Below are positions 16,552-25,980 of a stretch of 64,000 nt of DNA, piece by piece. Source of the DNA: Pseudomonas peli. GTDB taxonomy: Bacteria; Pseudomonadota; Gammaproteobacteria; Pseudomonadales; Pseudomonadaceae. The stretch is from assembly GCF_900099645.1 (NCBI RefSeq), contig NZ_FMTL01000001.1, forward strand, positions 62,001-126,000, read 5' to 3'. Positions within the stretch are counted from its first letter, which is position 1; each line of letters starts with the position of its first letter. The notes below the pieces were generated by a model. It worked only from the letters and a program-made list of their open reading frames with translations. It ran no database searches and was not told the origin of the DNA. The translations under genes were made by a program, and so were the position numbers.

Positions 16552-17709
16552 CTAGCTTGCTTGTGCCTGGCGAATCACCTCGGCCAGGCGCTTGAGGCCT
16601 TCACTCAGGCGCTCCGGCGCAACGTGGCTGAAGTTAAGCCGCAAATGCCCGGGGTTAGCGTCCGGATCAATAAAGAACGGTTCGCCCGGCATAAACGCCA
16701 CGTTCTGCGCCAGCGCCGGCGCCAGCAGCGTACGCGTATCCAGCGGCTGCTTGAGGGTCAGCCAGAAGAACAGCCCACCTTGAGGAATCTGCCAGTCGGC
16801 CAGGTCGCTGAAATGCTCAACCAGCACGTCCTGCATGGCATCACGGCGCACCCGATAGAAATCACGCAATTCGGCCAAGTGTTCGCGGTAATGCCGCGTG
16901 CCCAGCCATTGCAGCGCCTGCCACTGACCAATACGGTTGGTATGCAGGTCAGCGGACTGTTTCAACCGCAGCAAGTAGGGGTACAGGTCTGGGGTGGCAA
17001 TCAGGTAACCGACGCGCAGGCCAGGCAGCAGGGTTTTCGACACGGTGCCGGTGTAGATCCAGCTGGCCTGCTTAAGGCGGCTGACAATCGGCGTGGCGCT
17101 GCCATCATCAAACACCAGTTCACGGTAAGGCTCATCTTCGATCAGGGTCACGCCAAACTCATCGAGCAAGGCTGCCACCGCATCGCGCTTGGCTTCGCTG
17201 TAGCGCACCGCCGAAGGGTTCTGGAACGTTGGGATTAGATAGGCGAAAGCCGGCTTGTGGTTCTGCAGCCGCTCGCGCAACGCGTCGATCTGCGGGCCAT
17301 CAGCCTCCTGCGGCACGGCGATGCAATCGGCACCAAACAGCTGAAACGCCTGCAATGCCGCGAGGTAAGTCGGCGCCTCCAGCAACACCTCGGTACCCGG
17401 ATCGATAAACAGCTTGCTGGCCAGATCCAGGGTTTGCTGCGAACCGCTGACGATCAGCACCTGGCTGGCGTCACAGGGTACGCCCAAGGCGCGCGCCTCT
17501 TCAGCAATCGCTTCACGCAGCTCAGGCTCGCCTTCGCTGGTGCCATATTGCCCCATGCTGGTGGGCATATCCGCCCACTCCACCCGCGGCAACATCGGCT
17601 CGGCCGGTAGACCGCCGGCAAACGACATCACTTCTGGACACTGCGCGGCAGCCAGGATTTCACGGATCAAGGAGCTTTTCAGGCGGGCAACACGTTCGGA
17701 GAAGGCCAT
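16552..17709 (-). CDS. PLP-dependent aminotransferase, class I/II (2-aminoadipate/MocR-type catalytic domain)
   Basis: 385 residues. Key features: MSFAGGLPAEPMLP at the N-terminus, ILIVSGSQQTLDLASKLF, YLIPTFQNPSAVRYS, TLIEDEPYRELVF (Asp for the pyridine N) and the Schiff-base lysine in GTVSKTLLPGLRVGYL. This pattern is that of 2-aminoadipate aminotransferases and the catalytic part of MocR regulators. It has no DNA-binding domain. The ATG at 17709 gives the standard N-terminus MAFSERVARLKSSLIREI. It diverges from a marR gene; two similar palindromes lie in the interval and suggest control by that MarR protein. Confidence 0.87.
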   Translation of the reverse strand: MAFSERVARLKSSLIREILAAAQCPEVMSFAGGLPAEPMLPRVEWADMPTSMGQYGTSEGEPELREAIAEEARALGVPCDASQVLIVSGSQQTLDLASKLFIDPGTEVLLEAPTYLAALQAFQLFGADCIAVPQEADGPQIDALRERLQNHKPAFAYLIPTFQNPSAVRYSEAKRDAVAALLDEFGVTLIEDEPYRELVFDDGSATPIVSRLKQASWIYTGTVSKTLLPGLRVGYLIATPDLYPYLLRLKQSADLHTNRIGQWQALQWLGTRHYREHLAELRDFYRVRRDAMQDVLVEHFSDLADWQIPQGGLFFWLTLKQPLDTRTLLAPALAQNVAFMPGEPFFIDPDANPGHLRLNFSHVAPERLSEGLKRLAEVIRQAQAS

Positions 17710-17741
17710 GGATACACCGGTAGCGAAGGCAAATAAAAATA

Positions 17742-17758
17742 GGTCAAACTGTTTGACC
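17742..17758. promoter_or_regulatory. Candidate MarR operator 1
   Basis: Perfect palindrome GGTCAAAC-T-GTTTGACC in the interval between the divergent aminotransferase and marR genes. It shares the GTCAA-N5-TTGAC core with a second site at 17801. Confidence 0.6.
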
Positions 17759-17800
17759 AAAGCTCTGTTTGACAGAAGCTACGACGATCAGCCTGGATAC

Positions 17801-17815
17801 GTCAACATGCTTGAC
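17801..17815. promoter_or_regulatory. Candidate MarR operator 2, overlapping the marR start codon
   Basis: GTCAA-CATGC-TTGAC, the same GTCAA-N5-TTGAC layout as the site centred 58 bases upstream. The marR ATG (17807) lies inside it, which would allow autorepression. A further partial copy (CTGTTTGACAG, 17764-17774) lies between the two. Confidence 0.5.
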
Positions 17816-18250
17816 CTTAAAAATCCAAACACTCAACAGACCGCCATGGAAGCGTTCTTCTTCGGTTACCAGGCGTTTACCGCCAAGGCCGATGAGATGC
17901 TGGCGCGCCGCGGCCTGTCGCGCGTGCATCACCGCATTCTGTTCTTTATCGCCAAGTACCCCGGCTTGAGCATGAAAGAGCTGCTCGGCTACCTGGGAGT
18001 AAGCAAACAGGCACTGAATACCCCGCTGCGTCAGCTGCTGGAAATGAACCTGGTGCAGAGCCTTGCCGCTGAAGACGACAAGCGCAAACGCCTACTCGGC
18101 TTTACTGCTGAAGGCGCCAAGCTGGAACAGGCTCTGCGCCGTGAACAGGCCAAGCTGCTGCAGCGGGCGTTCAGTGAAGCCGGAGAAACAGCCGTGAGCG
18201 GCTGGTTACAGGTCAACCAAACCCTGCACAACAGCGCAAATGAAGGCTGA
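17807..18250 (+). CDS. MarR family transcriptional regulator
   Basis: 147 residues with the winged-helix MarR fold: HHRILFFIAKYPGLSMKELLGYLGVSKQALNTPLRQLLEMNLV (helix-turn-helix) and AAEDDKRKRLLGFTAEG (wing). No conserved redox Cys is seen, so a small-molecule ligand is more likely than peroxide. The start at 17807 keeps a normal N-terminal helix; an alternative ATG is at 17848. It is divergent from the aminotransferase gene and has palindromic sites upstream and at its own start, pointing to autoregulation and control of the aminotransferase. Confidence 0.85.
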   Translation: MLDLKNPNTQQTAMEAFFFGYQAFTAKADEMLARRGLSRVHHRILFFIAKYPGLSMKELLGYLGVSKQALNTPLRQLLEMNLVQSLAAEDDKRKRLLGFTAEGAKLEQALRREQAKLLQRAFSEAGETAVSGWLQVNQTLHNSANEG

Positions 18251-18389
18251 GAGGGCACCCTCGGCAAAACTGTACTGACGCCGCGACCGAGCCAACTAAA
18301 ACTGTACCGCCCATTGCCTGCATCGCTGTACCGCGACGCTCTGAGCATCTCCCCCTAGGCTGATCAGCACTGCCCCTGAGTGCTGCGCC

Positions 18390-19001
18390 ATGACCACCGA
18401 ACTGCTGCTCGCCTTTATCGCCTTTGCCTTTGTCACCTCGGTGACACCGGGCCCTAACAATATGATGCTGCTCGCCAGCGGGGTGAATTTCGGCCTGCGC
18501 CGCAGCCTGCCGCACATGTTCGGCATCAGCCTGGGGTTTATGCTGCTGGTGGCTTCGGTCGGCCTCGGCTTGGGCCAGCTGTTCGAACAAGTGCCGCTGC
18601 TATATGACGTATTGCGCTATCTGGGCGCGGCCTACCTGCTGTACCTGGCCTGGAAAATTGCTAACTCCGGCGCACCAGACAGCCAAGCCACAACGCGCAG
18701 CAAACCTTTCAGCTTTCTCCAGGCAGCGGCCTTTCAGTGGGTTAACCCGAAAGCTTGGATCATGGCCATCGGCGCCATCACCACCTACACCCCGCAGGAA
18801 AATTTCGTGGTCAATGTGCTGCTGATCGCGGCGCTGTTCGCCCTGGTCAACTGCCCTAGCGTCGGCCTGTGGACGGTGGCCGGTAGCCTGCTGCGCAACT
18901 GGCTGAGCAACGCCCGAGCGCTGCGCGTGTTCAATATAGGCATGGCCTTGCTGCTGGTAGCCTCGCTGTACCCCATCTTCGCCGACACCGGACTGCTCTG
19001 A
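18390..19001 (+). CDS. LysE/RhtB family amino-acid exporter
   Basis: 203 residues, six predicted membrane helices. The signature TSVTPGPNNMMLLASGVNFGLRRSLPHMFGISLGF near the N-terminus and FQWVNPKAWIMAIGAI in the middle are those of the LysE/RhtB exporters. It is predicted to export an amino acid or derivative in exchange for protons. The stop codon shares a base with the start of the BenE-type gene (TGATG), so the two are translationally coupled. Confidence 0.9.
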   Translation: MTTELLLAFIAFAFVTSVTPGPNNMMLLASGVNFGLRRSLPHMFGISLGFMLLVASVGLGLGQLFEQVPLLYDVLRYLGAAYLLYLAWKIANSGAPDSQATTRSKPFSFLQAAAFQWVNPKAWIMAIGAITTYTPQENFVVNVLLIAALFALVNCPSVGLWTVAGSLLRNWLSNARALRVFNIGMALLLVASLYPIFADTGLL

Positions 19002-20197
19002 TGCACGACCTGCCGCAAACCCGCCTACGGCCGCTGGCCGACACCTCGACCTCGGCGGTAGTCGCCGGGTTTATCGCCATGCTCACCGGCTACACCAGCT
19101 CGCTGGTGCTGATGTTCCAGGCTGGCCAGGCCGCAGGGCTGACCAACGGGCAGATTTCATCGTGGATCTGGGCGCTGTCGATTGGCATGGCGATCTGCTG
19201 CATCGGCCTGTCGCTGCGTTATCGCGCGCCGATCATGATCGCCTGGTCCACTCCTGGCGCGGCCCTGCTGATCACCAGTTTGCCCGGTGTGCCCTATAGC
19301 GAGGCAATTGGCGCCTATATCTTCGCTTCAGGGCTGATTGTACTGATCGGCCTGACGGGCACGTTTGACCGCCTGATGCGGCGCATTCCCGCCTCTATTG
19401 CTGCAGCGCTGCTGGCGGGCGTGCTGTTCAAAATCGGTCTGGAAATCTGCGTGGCCGCCGAACAGCAGCCGCTGCTAGTGGTGGCCATGCTGCTGGCGTA
19501 CTTGGTTGGGAAACGGCTGCTACCGCGGTATGCCGTGCTGGCGGCACTGATTGTCGGCAGCGTGCTGGCTGCGGTCTTCGGCCTGCTCAATTTCGAGCAA
19601 TTCGAGCTGCAAATGGCGGTGCCGGAATGGACCACACCGAGCTTCTCTCTGGCCGCCGCCATTAGCATCGGTATACCGCTATTTATCGTCGCCATGGCCT
19701 CGCAGAATCTGCCAGGCATGGCCGTGCTGCGTGCCAACGGATATGACGTTCCGGCCAGCCCGCTGCTCACCACCACCGGGCTGACATCCATGCTACTGGC
19801 GCCGTTCGGTAGCCACGGCATTCATATGGCGGCCATCAGCGCAGCGATCTGCGCCGGCCCGGAAGCCCACGAAGACCCGAAAAAACGCTACACCGCCGCC
19901 ATCTGGTGCGGGGTGTTCTACGGCATCGCCGGCATCTTCGGCGCCACCCTGGCGGCGTTGTTTGCCGCGCTACCGAAAGCCCTGATCCTGTCCATCGCGG
20001 CACTGGCGCTGTTCGCTTCGATCATAGGCGGCCTGACCCAGGCCATGAGCGAGCCGAAAGAGCGTGAAGCGGCGCTGATCACCTTTCTGGTAACCGCCTC
20101 GGGCATGACCCTGTTCTCGGTGGGCTCGGCGTTCTGGGGGATTGTTGCGGGCTTGCTGACCTTGGCGATTCTTAACTGGGGCAAGCGAGACGCGTAA
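19001..20197 (+). CDS. BenE-type benzoate/H+ symporter family protein
   Basis: 398 residues with about 11-12 membrane helices. Family motifs: VVAGFIAMLTGYTSSLVLMFQA, MIAWSTPGAALL, FIVAMASQNLPGMAVLRANGY and APFGSHGIHMAAISAAICAGPEAH. BenE proteins import benzoate-like aromatic acids, but no aromatic-degradation genes are nearby, so the substrate here is open. It is coupled to the upstream LysE-type gene, an unusual pairing of a putative importer and exporter. Confidence 0.9.
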   Translation: MHDLPQTRLRPLADTSTSAVVAGFIAMLTGYTSSLVLMFQAGQAAGLTNGQISSWIWALSIGMAICCIGLSLRYRAPIMIAWSTPGAALLITSLPGVPYSEAIGAYIFASGLIVLIGLTGTFDRLMRRIPASIAAALLAGVLFKIGLEICVAAEQQPLLVVAMLLAYLVGKRLLPRYAVLAALIVGSVLAAVFGLLNFEQFELQMAVPEWTTPSFSLAAAISIGIPLFIVAMASQNLPGMAVLRANGYDVPASPLLTTTGLTSMLLAPFGSHGIHMAAISAAICAGPEAHEDPKKRYTAAIWCGVFYGIAGIFGATLAALFAALPKALILSIAALALFASIIGGLTQAMSEPKEREAALITFLVTASGMTLFSVGSAFWGIVAGLLTLAILNWGKRDA

Positions 20198-20208
20198 TTA
20201 GCAGGTAT

Positions 20209-20245
20209 AAAAACAGGCTTATGCATACACATAAGCCCGTTTTTG
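20209..20245. terminator. Bidirectional terminator between benE-like and aroF genes
   Basis: Stem GGCTTATG / CATAAGCC (20216-20223 with 20230-20237), flanked by an A-run on the left and GTTTTT on the right, between convergent genes. Confidence 0.88.
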
Positions 20246-20260
20246 TTACAGCCGGTGCAA

Positions 20261-21349
20261 TCAGCCGCGCTGACGCTTCGGCAGCACATCCTTAAGCTTG
20301 GCGTGCATGCCGCGCAGGGTTTTCTCGGTGCTTTCCCAATCGATGCACGCATCGGTAATGGACACGCCGTACTTGAGCTGGCTGAGGTCCTTGGGAATCG
20401 ACTGGTTGCCCCAGCCCAGGTGGCTTTCCACCATCAGGCCGACGATCGACTGGTTGCCTTCGAGAATCTGGTTGGCGACGTTGTCCATCACCAGCGGTTG
20501 CAGAGCCGGATCCTTGTTGGAGTTGGCGTGGCTGCAATCGACCATGATGTTTGGGCGTATGCCGGCTTTGGTCAGTTCCTGCTCACAAACGGCAACACTC
20601 ACCGAATCGTAGTTCGGCTTGCCGTTGCCACCACGCAGCACTACGTGGCCGTAGGCATTGCCTTTGGTGGTGACGATGGACACGCCACCTTCCTGGTTGA
20701 TGCCGAGGAAACGGTGCGGGCTGGAAACCGACTGCAGGGCGTTGATCGCTACGGTCAGGCCGCCATCGGTGCCGTTCTTGAAGCCCACGGACGAAGACAG
20801 GCCCGAGGCCATCTCGCGGTGGGTTTGCGATTCGGTGGTGCGCGCGCCGATGGCCGACCAGCTGATCAGGTCCTGCAGGTACTGCGGGGAAATCGGGTCG
20901 AGGGCTTCGGTCGCGGTCGGCAGGCCCATTTCAGCCAGGTCACGCAGCAACTGGCGACCGATATGCAGGCCATCCTGAATCTTGAACGAGTCATCCATAA
21001 ATGGATCGTTGATCAGGCCTTTCCAGCCGACAGTGGTACGCGGCTTCTCGAAATACACCCGCATAACCAGATACAGACTGTCCGAAACCTCGGCAGCCAG
21101 CGCCTTGAGGCGCTCGGCATACTCGTGGGCGGCCTTGATATCGTGGATCGAGCACGGCCCGACCACCACGAACAGGCGATGATCCTTGCCATCGAGAATA
21201 TTGCGGATCACCTCACGACCGCTGGCAACCGTGCGCAGAGCAGCATCGGTCAGCGGAATTTCACGCTTGAGCTGTGCGGGGGTTATCAGGGTTTCGTTGG
21301 AGGCAACGTTCAGGTCATCAATCGGTAAATCAGCCATCGTGCTATTCAT
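20261..21349 (-). CDS. Class I 3-deoxy-7-phosphoheptulonate (DAHP) synthase
   Basis: 362 residues. It condenses phosphoenolpyruvate and erythrose 4-phosphate in the first step of the shikimate pathway. AroF/G/H-type motifs: VVVGPCSIHD, LYLVMRVYFEKPRTTVGWKGLINDP, SAIGARTTESQTHREMASGL, GFKNGTDG, LRGGNGKPNY and VDCSHANSNKDP. It matches the tyrosine-regulated type best (PAO1 PA1750 lies in the same relation to usp and cysB), but the feedback amino acid is inferred only. The start MNST... (21349) or an ATG 12 bases later (MADLP) are both possible. A second, class II DAHP synthase lies at 61384. Confidence 0.93.
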   Translation of the reverse strand: MNSTMADLPIDDLNVASNETLITPAQLKREIPLTDAALRTVASGREVIRNILDGKDHRLFVVVGPCSIHDIKAAHEYAERLKALAAEVSDSLYLVMRVYFEKPRTTVGWKGLINDPFMDDSFKIQDGLHIGRQLLRDLAEMGLPTATEALDPISPQYLQDLISWSAIGARTTESQTHREMASGLSSSVGFKNGTDGGLTVAINALQSVSSPHRFLGINQEGGVSIVTTKGNAYGHVVLRGGNGKPNYDSVSVAVCEQELTKAGIRPNIMVDCSHANSNKDPALQPLVMDNVANQILEGNQSIVGLMVESHLGWGNQSIPKDLSQLKYGVSITDACIDWESTEKTLRGMHAKLKDVLPKRQRG

Positions 21350-21506
21350 CAGTCAGAGTCATCAGGTCACGGGTGCCGGCCGCCAGCGATCCCCGTGTGG
21401 CGGAGCACAGCAATATGAGCACAGCGGGGAAGCCGAACCTTAGCGCGTATAGGCCTGGCTCGACAATGGGCTTTGCGGCTTAAGCCGCGCCGAGTGGACG
21501 ATTCAA

Positions 21507-21926
21507 CTAATTCAGGCTGGCGCGGGAAAATTCGGCGGCATGCTGGCTGATCCACTCCTGCGCCACCACCTCGACCGGCAGGCTGCAACCCAGTTCCTGC
21601 TCGCGTTGATGGCGATAATGCTCAATCTGGCAGACCTGTTCGACCATACGCGCGCGAAACAGCGTGTCCTCATCGACAAAGGCGATACCCACCAGGTAGT
21701 TGTCTTCCTGTTTGCGGCACCACGCCACCAGGCCTGGGTAACGCGCATGCTCGCCGAACAGCGGAATACGCAACTCGATGGCCGTACCGCGGCGAAAAGC
21801 GCGGTTGGAGTTGCAAGCCACACCGCCGAGGCTGATATTGTTGAGCCGCTCTTTGGGTACAAATGCCTGTTTGCGCAGCACTAATTCAACCGGCATATCA
21901 CTGGGATGACGCAGAAAGTGACGCAT
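21507..21926 (-). CDS. PilZ domain c-di-GMP-binding protein
   Basis: 139 residues. The N-terminal RHFLRHP is the RxxxR half of the c-di-GMP motif, and NISLGG is the [D/N]xSxxG half. Beta-rich segments between and after these (IELRIPLFG, GLVAWCRKQEDNYLVGIAFVDED) complete the PilZ barrel. A C-terminal helix (about 85-139) may be an effector surface. It should sense c-di-GMP in the cytoplasm; the target is unknown. It is divergent from the thioredoxin-like gene, 37 bases away. Confidence 0.88.
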   Translation of the reverse strand: MRHFLRHPSDMPVELVLRKQAFVPKERLNNISLGGVACNSNRAFRRGTAIELRIPLFGEHARYPGLVAWCRKQEDNYLVGIAFVDEDTLFRARMVEQVCQIEHYRHQREQELGCSLPVEVVAQEWISQHAAEFSRASLN

Positions 21927-21963
21927 CTATGACTACCTCGGATGCCATCAATTTGATACCACA

Positions 21964-22311
21964 TTGGCCAGTATAGTGACTGAACTGGAACTGACCGATT
22001 TAGATGCAGATCGCTATCTACTCGACTTGCCTGGCACTTCACTGCTGATATTTACCAGCATAGGTTGTGCCAGTTGCCGTTGGGCGCGACGTGAGCTGCC
22101 TAATTTGCCCCTGCCGATACAGCGCCTGACCTGGGTCGACGCGGCCAACAGCGGCGGTTTAGTGACGCGTTATGAGGTATTTCAGCTCCCCGCGCTATTC
22201 GTAGTGCGCGATGGCCAATTTTATGGCGCACTGCAGAGCAGCCTGCAGCCCGCCGCACTTATTCAGGCGCTGGACACTGCCCTGTCGCGCCCCGCAGAGG
22301 ACTTACCCTGA
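21964..22311 (+). CDS. Thioredoxin-fold protein with CASC motif
   Basis: 115 residues. Thioredoxin fold with LLIFTSIGCASCRWARREL (CASC active site, about residues 35-38) and the cis-Pro loop FQLPALFVV. There is no signal peptide, so a cytoplasmic disulfide-exchange role is expected. The start is uncertain: the TTG at 21964 has no ribosome site, and a GTG at 21976 is an alternative. Its stop overlaps the start of the PanE-like gene by one base, indicating coupling. Confidence 0.72.
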   Translation: MASIVTELELTDLDADRYLLDLPGTSLLIFTSIGCASCRWARRELPNLPLPIQRLTWVDAANSGGLVTRYEVFQLPALFVVRDGQFYGALQSSLQPAALIQALDTALSRPAEDLP

Positions 22312-23258
22312 TGACCCCAACTCCCCGTATCGGCATTATCGGCTCCGGCGCCATTGGTGGCTTCTATGGCCTGATGCTGGCCCGCGCCGGCTTTGATGTG
22401 CATTTTCTGCTGCGCAGCGAGTTCGCCGCAGTCGCCAGCCAAGGCTTGCACGTCAACAGTGCCCTACACGGCAACCTGCACCTGGATAACGTGCAGGCGT
22501 ATCAGTCAGCGGCTGATATGCCGCCGTGCGACTGGCTGCTGATCGGCGCTAAAACCACCAGCAACGCCGAACTGGCTCCACTGATCAGCCAGGCCGCTGC
22601 GCCCGGCGCCAAGGTGGTGCTGATGCAGAACGGCCTGGCCGTAGAAGACGAGTTGCGCCCGCTGCTACCGGACTCGCTGCACCTGCTGGGCGGCCTCTGC
22701 TACATCTGCGCCCATCGCAGTGCGCCGGGAGTGGTCGAGCACCAGGCGCTGGGTAACGTCAATCTGGGCTATCACTCAGGCCCGGCTTGTGATGCCGAGA
22801 GCCGTCAGCAGATCCTCGAACAAGGCAGCGCGCTGTTCCAGGCTGCTGGCCTTGACTCCACCGCCATGGCCGAACTGAACCAGGCACGCTGGCAGAAACT
22901 GGTGTGGAACGTGCCCTACAACGGTCTGGCCGTGCTGCTGAACAGCGCCACCACGGCACTAATGGGCAACACCGACAGCCGCGCGCTGATCGAGGCGATC
23001 ATGCAGGAAGTGGTGGATGCGGCCGGCGCCTGCGGCTATCAGCTACCTGCCGGGTTTGCCGGCAAGCTGCTGAGCGCCACCGACCGCATGCTGGATTACC
23101 TGCCGAGCATGTACCACGACTTTGCCCTGCAGCGCCCACTGGAGCTGCATGCCATCTACGCCGCGCCGTTGGCTGCTGCGGCGCAGGCCGGCTGCGCCAT
23201 GCCGCGCACCGAGATGCTCTATCAGACCCTACGTTTCCTCGAACAACGCGCGCAATAG
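22311..23258 (+). CDS. 2-dehydropantoate 2-reductase family protein (PanE/ApbA-like)
   Basis: 315 residues. The N-terminal NADPH-binding GIIGSGAIGGFYGLMLARAG, the central VVLMQNGLAVEDEL and the C-terminal helical domain with LVWNVPYNGLAVLLN (catalytic Lys in the KLVWN motif) define the PanE/ApbA family. Authentic PanE makes pantoate for CoA synthesis, but Pseudomonas carries several paralogues, so the substrate is not certain. It is coupled to the thioredoxin-like gene upstream and lies nine bases before the 5'-nucleotidase gene. Confidence 0.85.
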   Translation: MTPTPRIGIIGSGAIGGFYGLMLARAGFDVHFLLRSEFAAVASQGLHVNSALHGNLHLDNVQAYQSAADMPPCDWLLIGAKTTSNAELAPLISQAAAPGAKVVLMQNGLAVEDELRPLLPDSLHLLGGLCYICAHRSAPGVVEHQALGNVNLGYHSGPACDAESRQQILEQGSALFQAAGLDSTAMAELNQARWQKLVWNVPYNGLAVLLNSATTALMGNTDSRALIEAIMQEVVDAAGACGYQLPAGFAGKLLSATDRMLDYLPSMYHDFALQRPLELHAIYAAPLAAAAQAGCAMPRTEMLYQTLRFLEQRAQ

Positions 23259-23267
23259 GACACAGCC

Positions 23268-24173
23268 ATGAGCAAGGGATTAGGCGACAAACTGGTGCTG
23301 GCGATCTCCTCGCGGGCGCTGTTCGACCTGCGCGACAGCCACCAGATTTATGAAAGCCAGGGCGTCGAGGCCTATCGCCAATACCAGATTGAGCATGAGG
23401 ACGAGATCCTCCCGCCAGGGGATGCCTTTCCGCTGGTCGAGAAGCTGCTGGCGCTGAACACGGCCCTCAATCAGCAGCGCGTTGAGGTGATCCTGGTTTC
23501 GCGCAACAGCGCCGACACCGGCTTACGTGCGTTCAACTCAATCCAGCACTACGGCCTGGGCATATCCCGCGCAGCCTTTGTTGGCGGGCGCAGCCCCGAC
23601 CCTTATCTGGCCGCATTCGGCTGTCACCTGTTTCTCTCCACCCACGCCGAAGATGTGCGCAGCGCGTTACGTGCAGGCTTCGGGGCGGCGACCATTCTTT
23701 CTGGCGGCGCTCGTCGGGCAGCCAGCAATGAACTGCGCATCGCCTTCGACGGTGACGCCGTGCTGTTTTCCGATGAATCCGAGCGGGTCTATCAGCAGGC
23801 TGGCCTGGAAGCCTTTCAGAGTCACGAGCGCCAGTCGGCACGTGAGCTGCTCGGCGGCGGCCCATTCAAACCCTTCCTCGCCGCCCTGCACCGTCTGCAA
23901 CAGGAATTTCCCGAAGAACAGTGCCCGATTCGCACCGCATTGGTTACAGCGCGTTCGGCGCCGGCCCATGAGCGTGTGATTCGCACGCTGCGCGAGTGGA
24001 ATATCCGCCTGGATGAGTCGTTCTTCCTCGGTGGTCTGGAAAAAGCCGCAATTCTAGAAACCTTCGGCGCCGACGTGTTTTTCGACGACCAAACCGGCCA
24101 CTGCGAAAAAGCCAACAAGGTCGTACCTACCGGCCATGTGCCACACGGCATCAGCAACGAACCGCAGCTCTAG
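23268..24173 (+). CDS. Cytosolic 5'-nucleotidase (NT5C1-like, 5-nucleotidase family)
   Basis: 301 residues. Family features: LVLAISSRALFDLRDSHQIYE at the N-terminus in place of the standard DxDxT loop, VEVILVSRNSADTGLRAFNSI, FVGGRSPDPYLAAFGCHLFLS, ELRIAFDGDAVLFSDESERVY (acidic phosphatase loop) and a C-terminal FLGGLEKAAILETFGADVFFDDQ. It resembles animal cytosolic 5'-nucleotidase 1, which hydrolyses AMP and other nucleoside monophosphates. It is the last gene of the thioredoxin/PanE/nucleotidase cluster. Confidence 0.88.
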   Translation: MSKGLGDKLVLAISSRALFDLRDSHQIYESQGVEAYRQYQIEHEDEILPPGDAFPLVEKLLALNTALNQQRVEVILVSRNSADTGLRAFNSIQHYGLGISRAAFVGGRSPDPYLAAFGCHLFLSTHAEDVRSALRAGFGAATILSGGARRAASNELRIAFDGDAVLFSDESERVYQQAGLEAFQSHERQSARELLGGGPFKPFLAALHRLQQEFPEEQCPIRTALVTARSAPAHERVIRTLREWNIRLDESFFLGGLEKAAILETFGADVFFDDQTGHCEKANKVVPTGHVPHGISNEPQL

Positions 24174-24302
24174 TCTCCGCGCGAGGGCGGTCAATCGCCC
24201 TCGCCACTAAGCGCGCTCTATCTCCCTGCCTATATAACCATTCGTCCTCAAAACCTCGGCTTTCTTTGACTTATCGATGGCGCTGCTAAGCTCAGATCAG
24301 GC

Positions 24303-24317
24303 CTGCCAGTCTGGCAG
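24303..24317 (+). promoter_or_regulatory. Small hairpin next to the usp ribosome site
   Basis: CTGCCAG-T-CTGGCAG ends two bases before the AAGGAGG that serves the universal stress protein gene. In RNA it could affect ribosome access. Confidence 0.3.
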
Positions 24318-24330
24318 TCAAGGAGGCCGA

Positions 24331-24831
24331 ATGATTCGCTCGATTCTCTATGCAACCGACCTAGGCCTTTACGCCCCCTACATCCTGCAGCATGCGCTGG
24401 CACTCACGCGCTCCTTCAACGCCAGCCTGTATGTGGTGCACGCCGTGGAGCCCATGGGCCTGTTTGCGGAATCAGTGCTGCAAACCTACCTGGATGAAGA
24501 GCGCCTCAAGGACCTGCGCACCAACGGCCTGAGCACAGTTATGGCGAGTATCGAGCAGCGGGTGTTGGAGGGCTTTCGCGATGAGATTGGCGAAGCGATG
24601 CATGACTTGGATCTGATCAAGGCGGTACGCGTGGTACAGGGCGATCCCCCCTTGGTGATACTCGATGAAGCACAGCAACTCGGTGTGGATTTGTTGGTCC
24701 TAGGTAGCCACAGCCACGGCACGGATATGGACATTCCGCTGGGCCGTACCGCGTCGCGCTTGGTGCAGTTGTCAGAAGTACCGGTGTACTTGGTGCCGAT
24801 GCTGCAGCATCGCAGCCGAGGTGATCTTTAG
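24331..24831 (+). CDS. Universal stress protein, UspA family
   Basis: 166 residues. The N-terminus IRSILYATDLGLYAPYILQHALALT and the C-terminal nucleotide-binding signature DLLVLGSHSHGTDMDIPLGRTASRLVQLSEVPVYLVP are typical of the UspA fold with the G2xG9xG(S/T)-like loop. It is a cytoplasmic ATP-binding stress protein. A strong AAGGAGG fixes the ATG at 24331. The order usp-cysB is the same as PAO1 PA1753-PA1754. Confidence 0.9.
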   Translation: MIRSILYATDLGLYAPYILQHALALTRSFNASLYVVHAVEPMGLFAESVLQTYLDEERLKDLRTNGLSTVMASIEQRVLEGFRDEIGEAMHDLDLIKAVRVVQGDPPLVILDEAQQLGVDLLVLGSHSHGTDMDIPLGRTASRLVQLSEVPVYLVPMLQHRSRGDL

Positions 24832-24935
24832 AAGAAGCGCAGCACATTTCTATTTTTGGTCTAGATTTAATGCTTCAATCATCATTATGGTTATATAGAA
24901 CGCCGGTAACCTGAACGGCCGTCTTTTTGCTTTGA

Positions 24936-25919
<984 letters not shown>

Positions 25920-25933
25920 GCCAACCTGCAGAT

Positions 25934-25968
25934 ATGAAAAAGCCCGTCCAAGTGACGGGCTTTTTCAT
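25934..25968. terminator. Bidirectional terminator between cysB and a BASS transporter gene
   Basis: Fifteen-base perfect stem ATGAAAAAGCCCGTC with its complement around a CAAGT loop; A- and T-runs serve both strands. Confidence 0.92.
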
Positions 25969-25980
25969 ACTCGGCGATAC

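Noticed and set aside
15943..17238. A 431-codon plus-strand frame
   Set aside because: It covers two clear minus-strand genes (GST and aminotransferase) antisense and has no motif.
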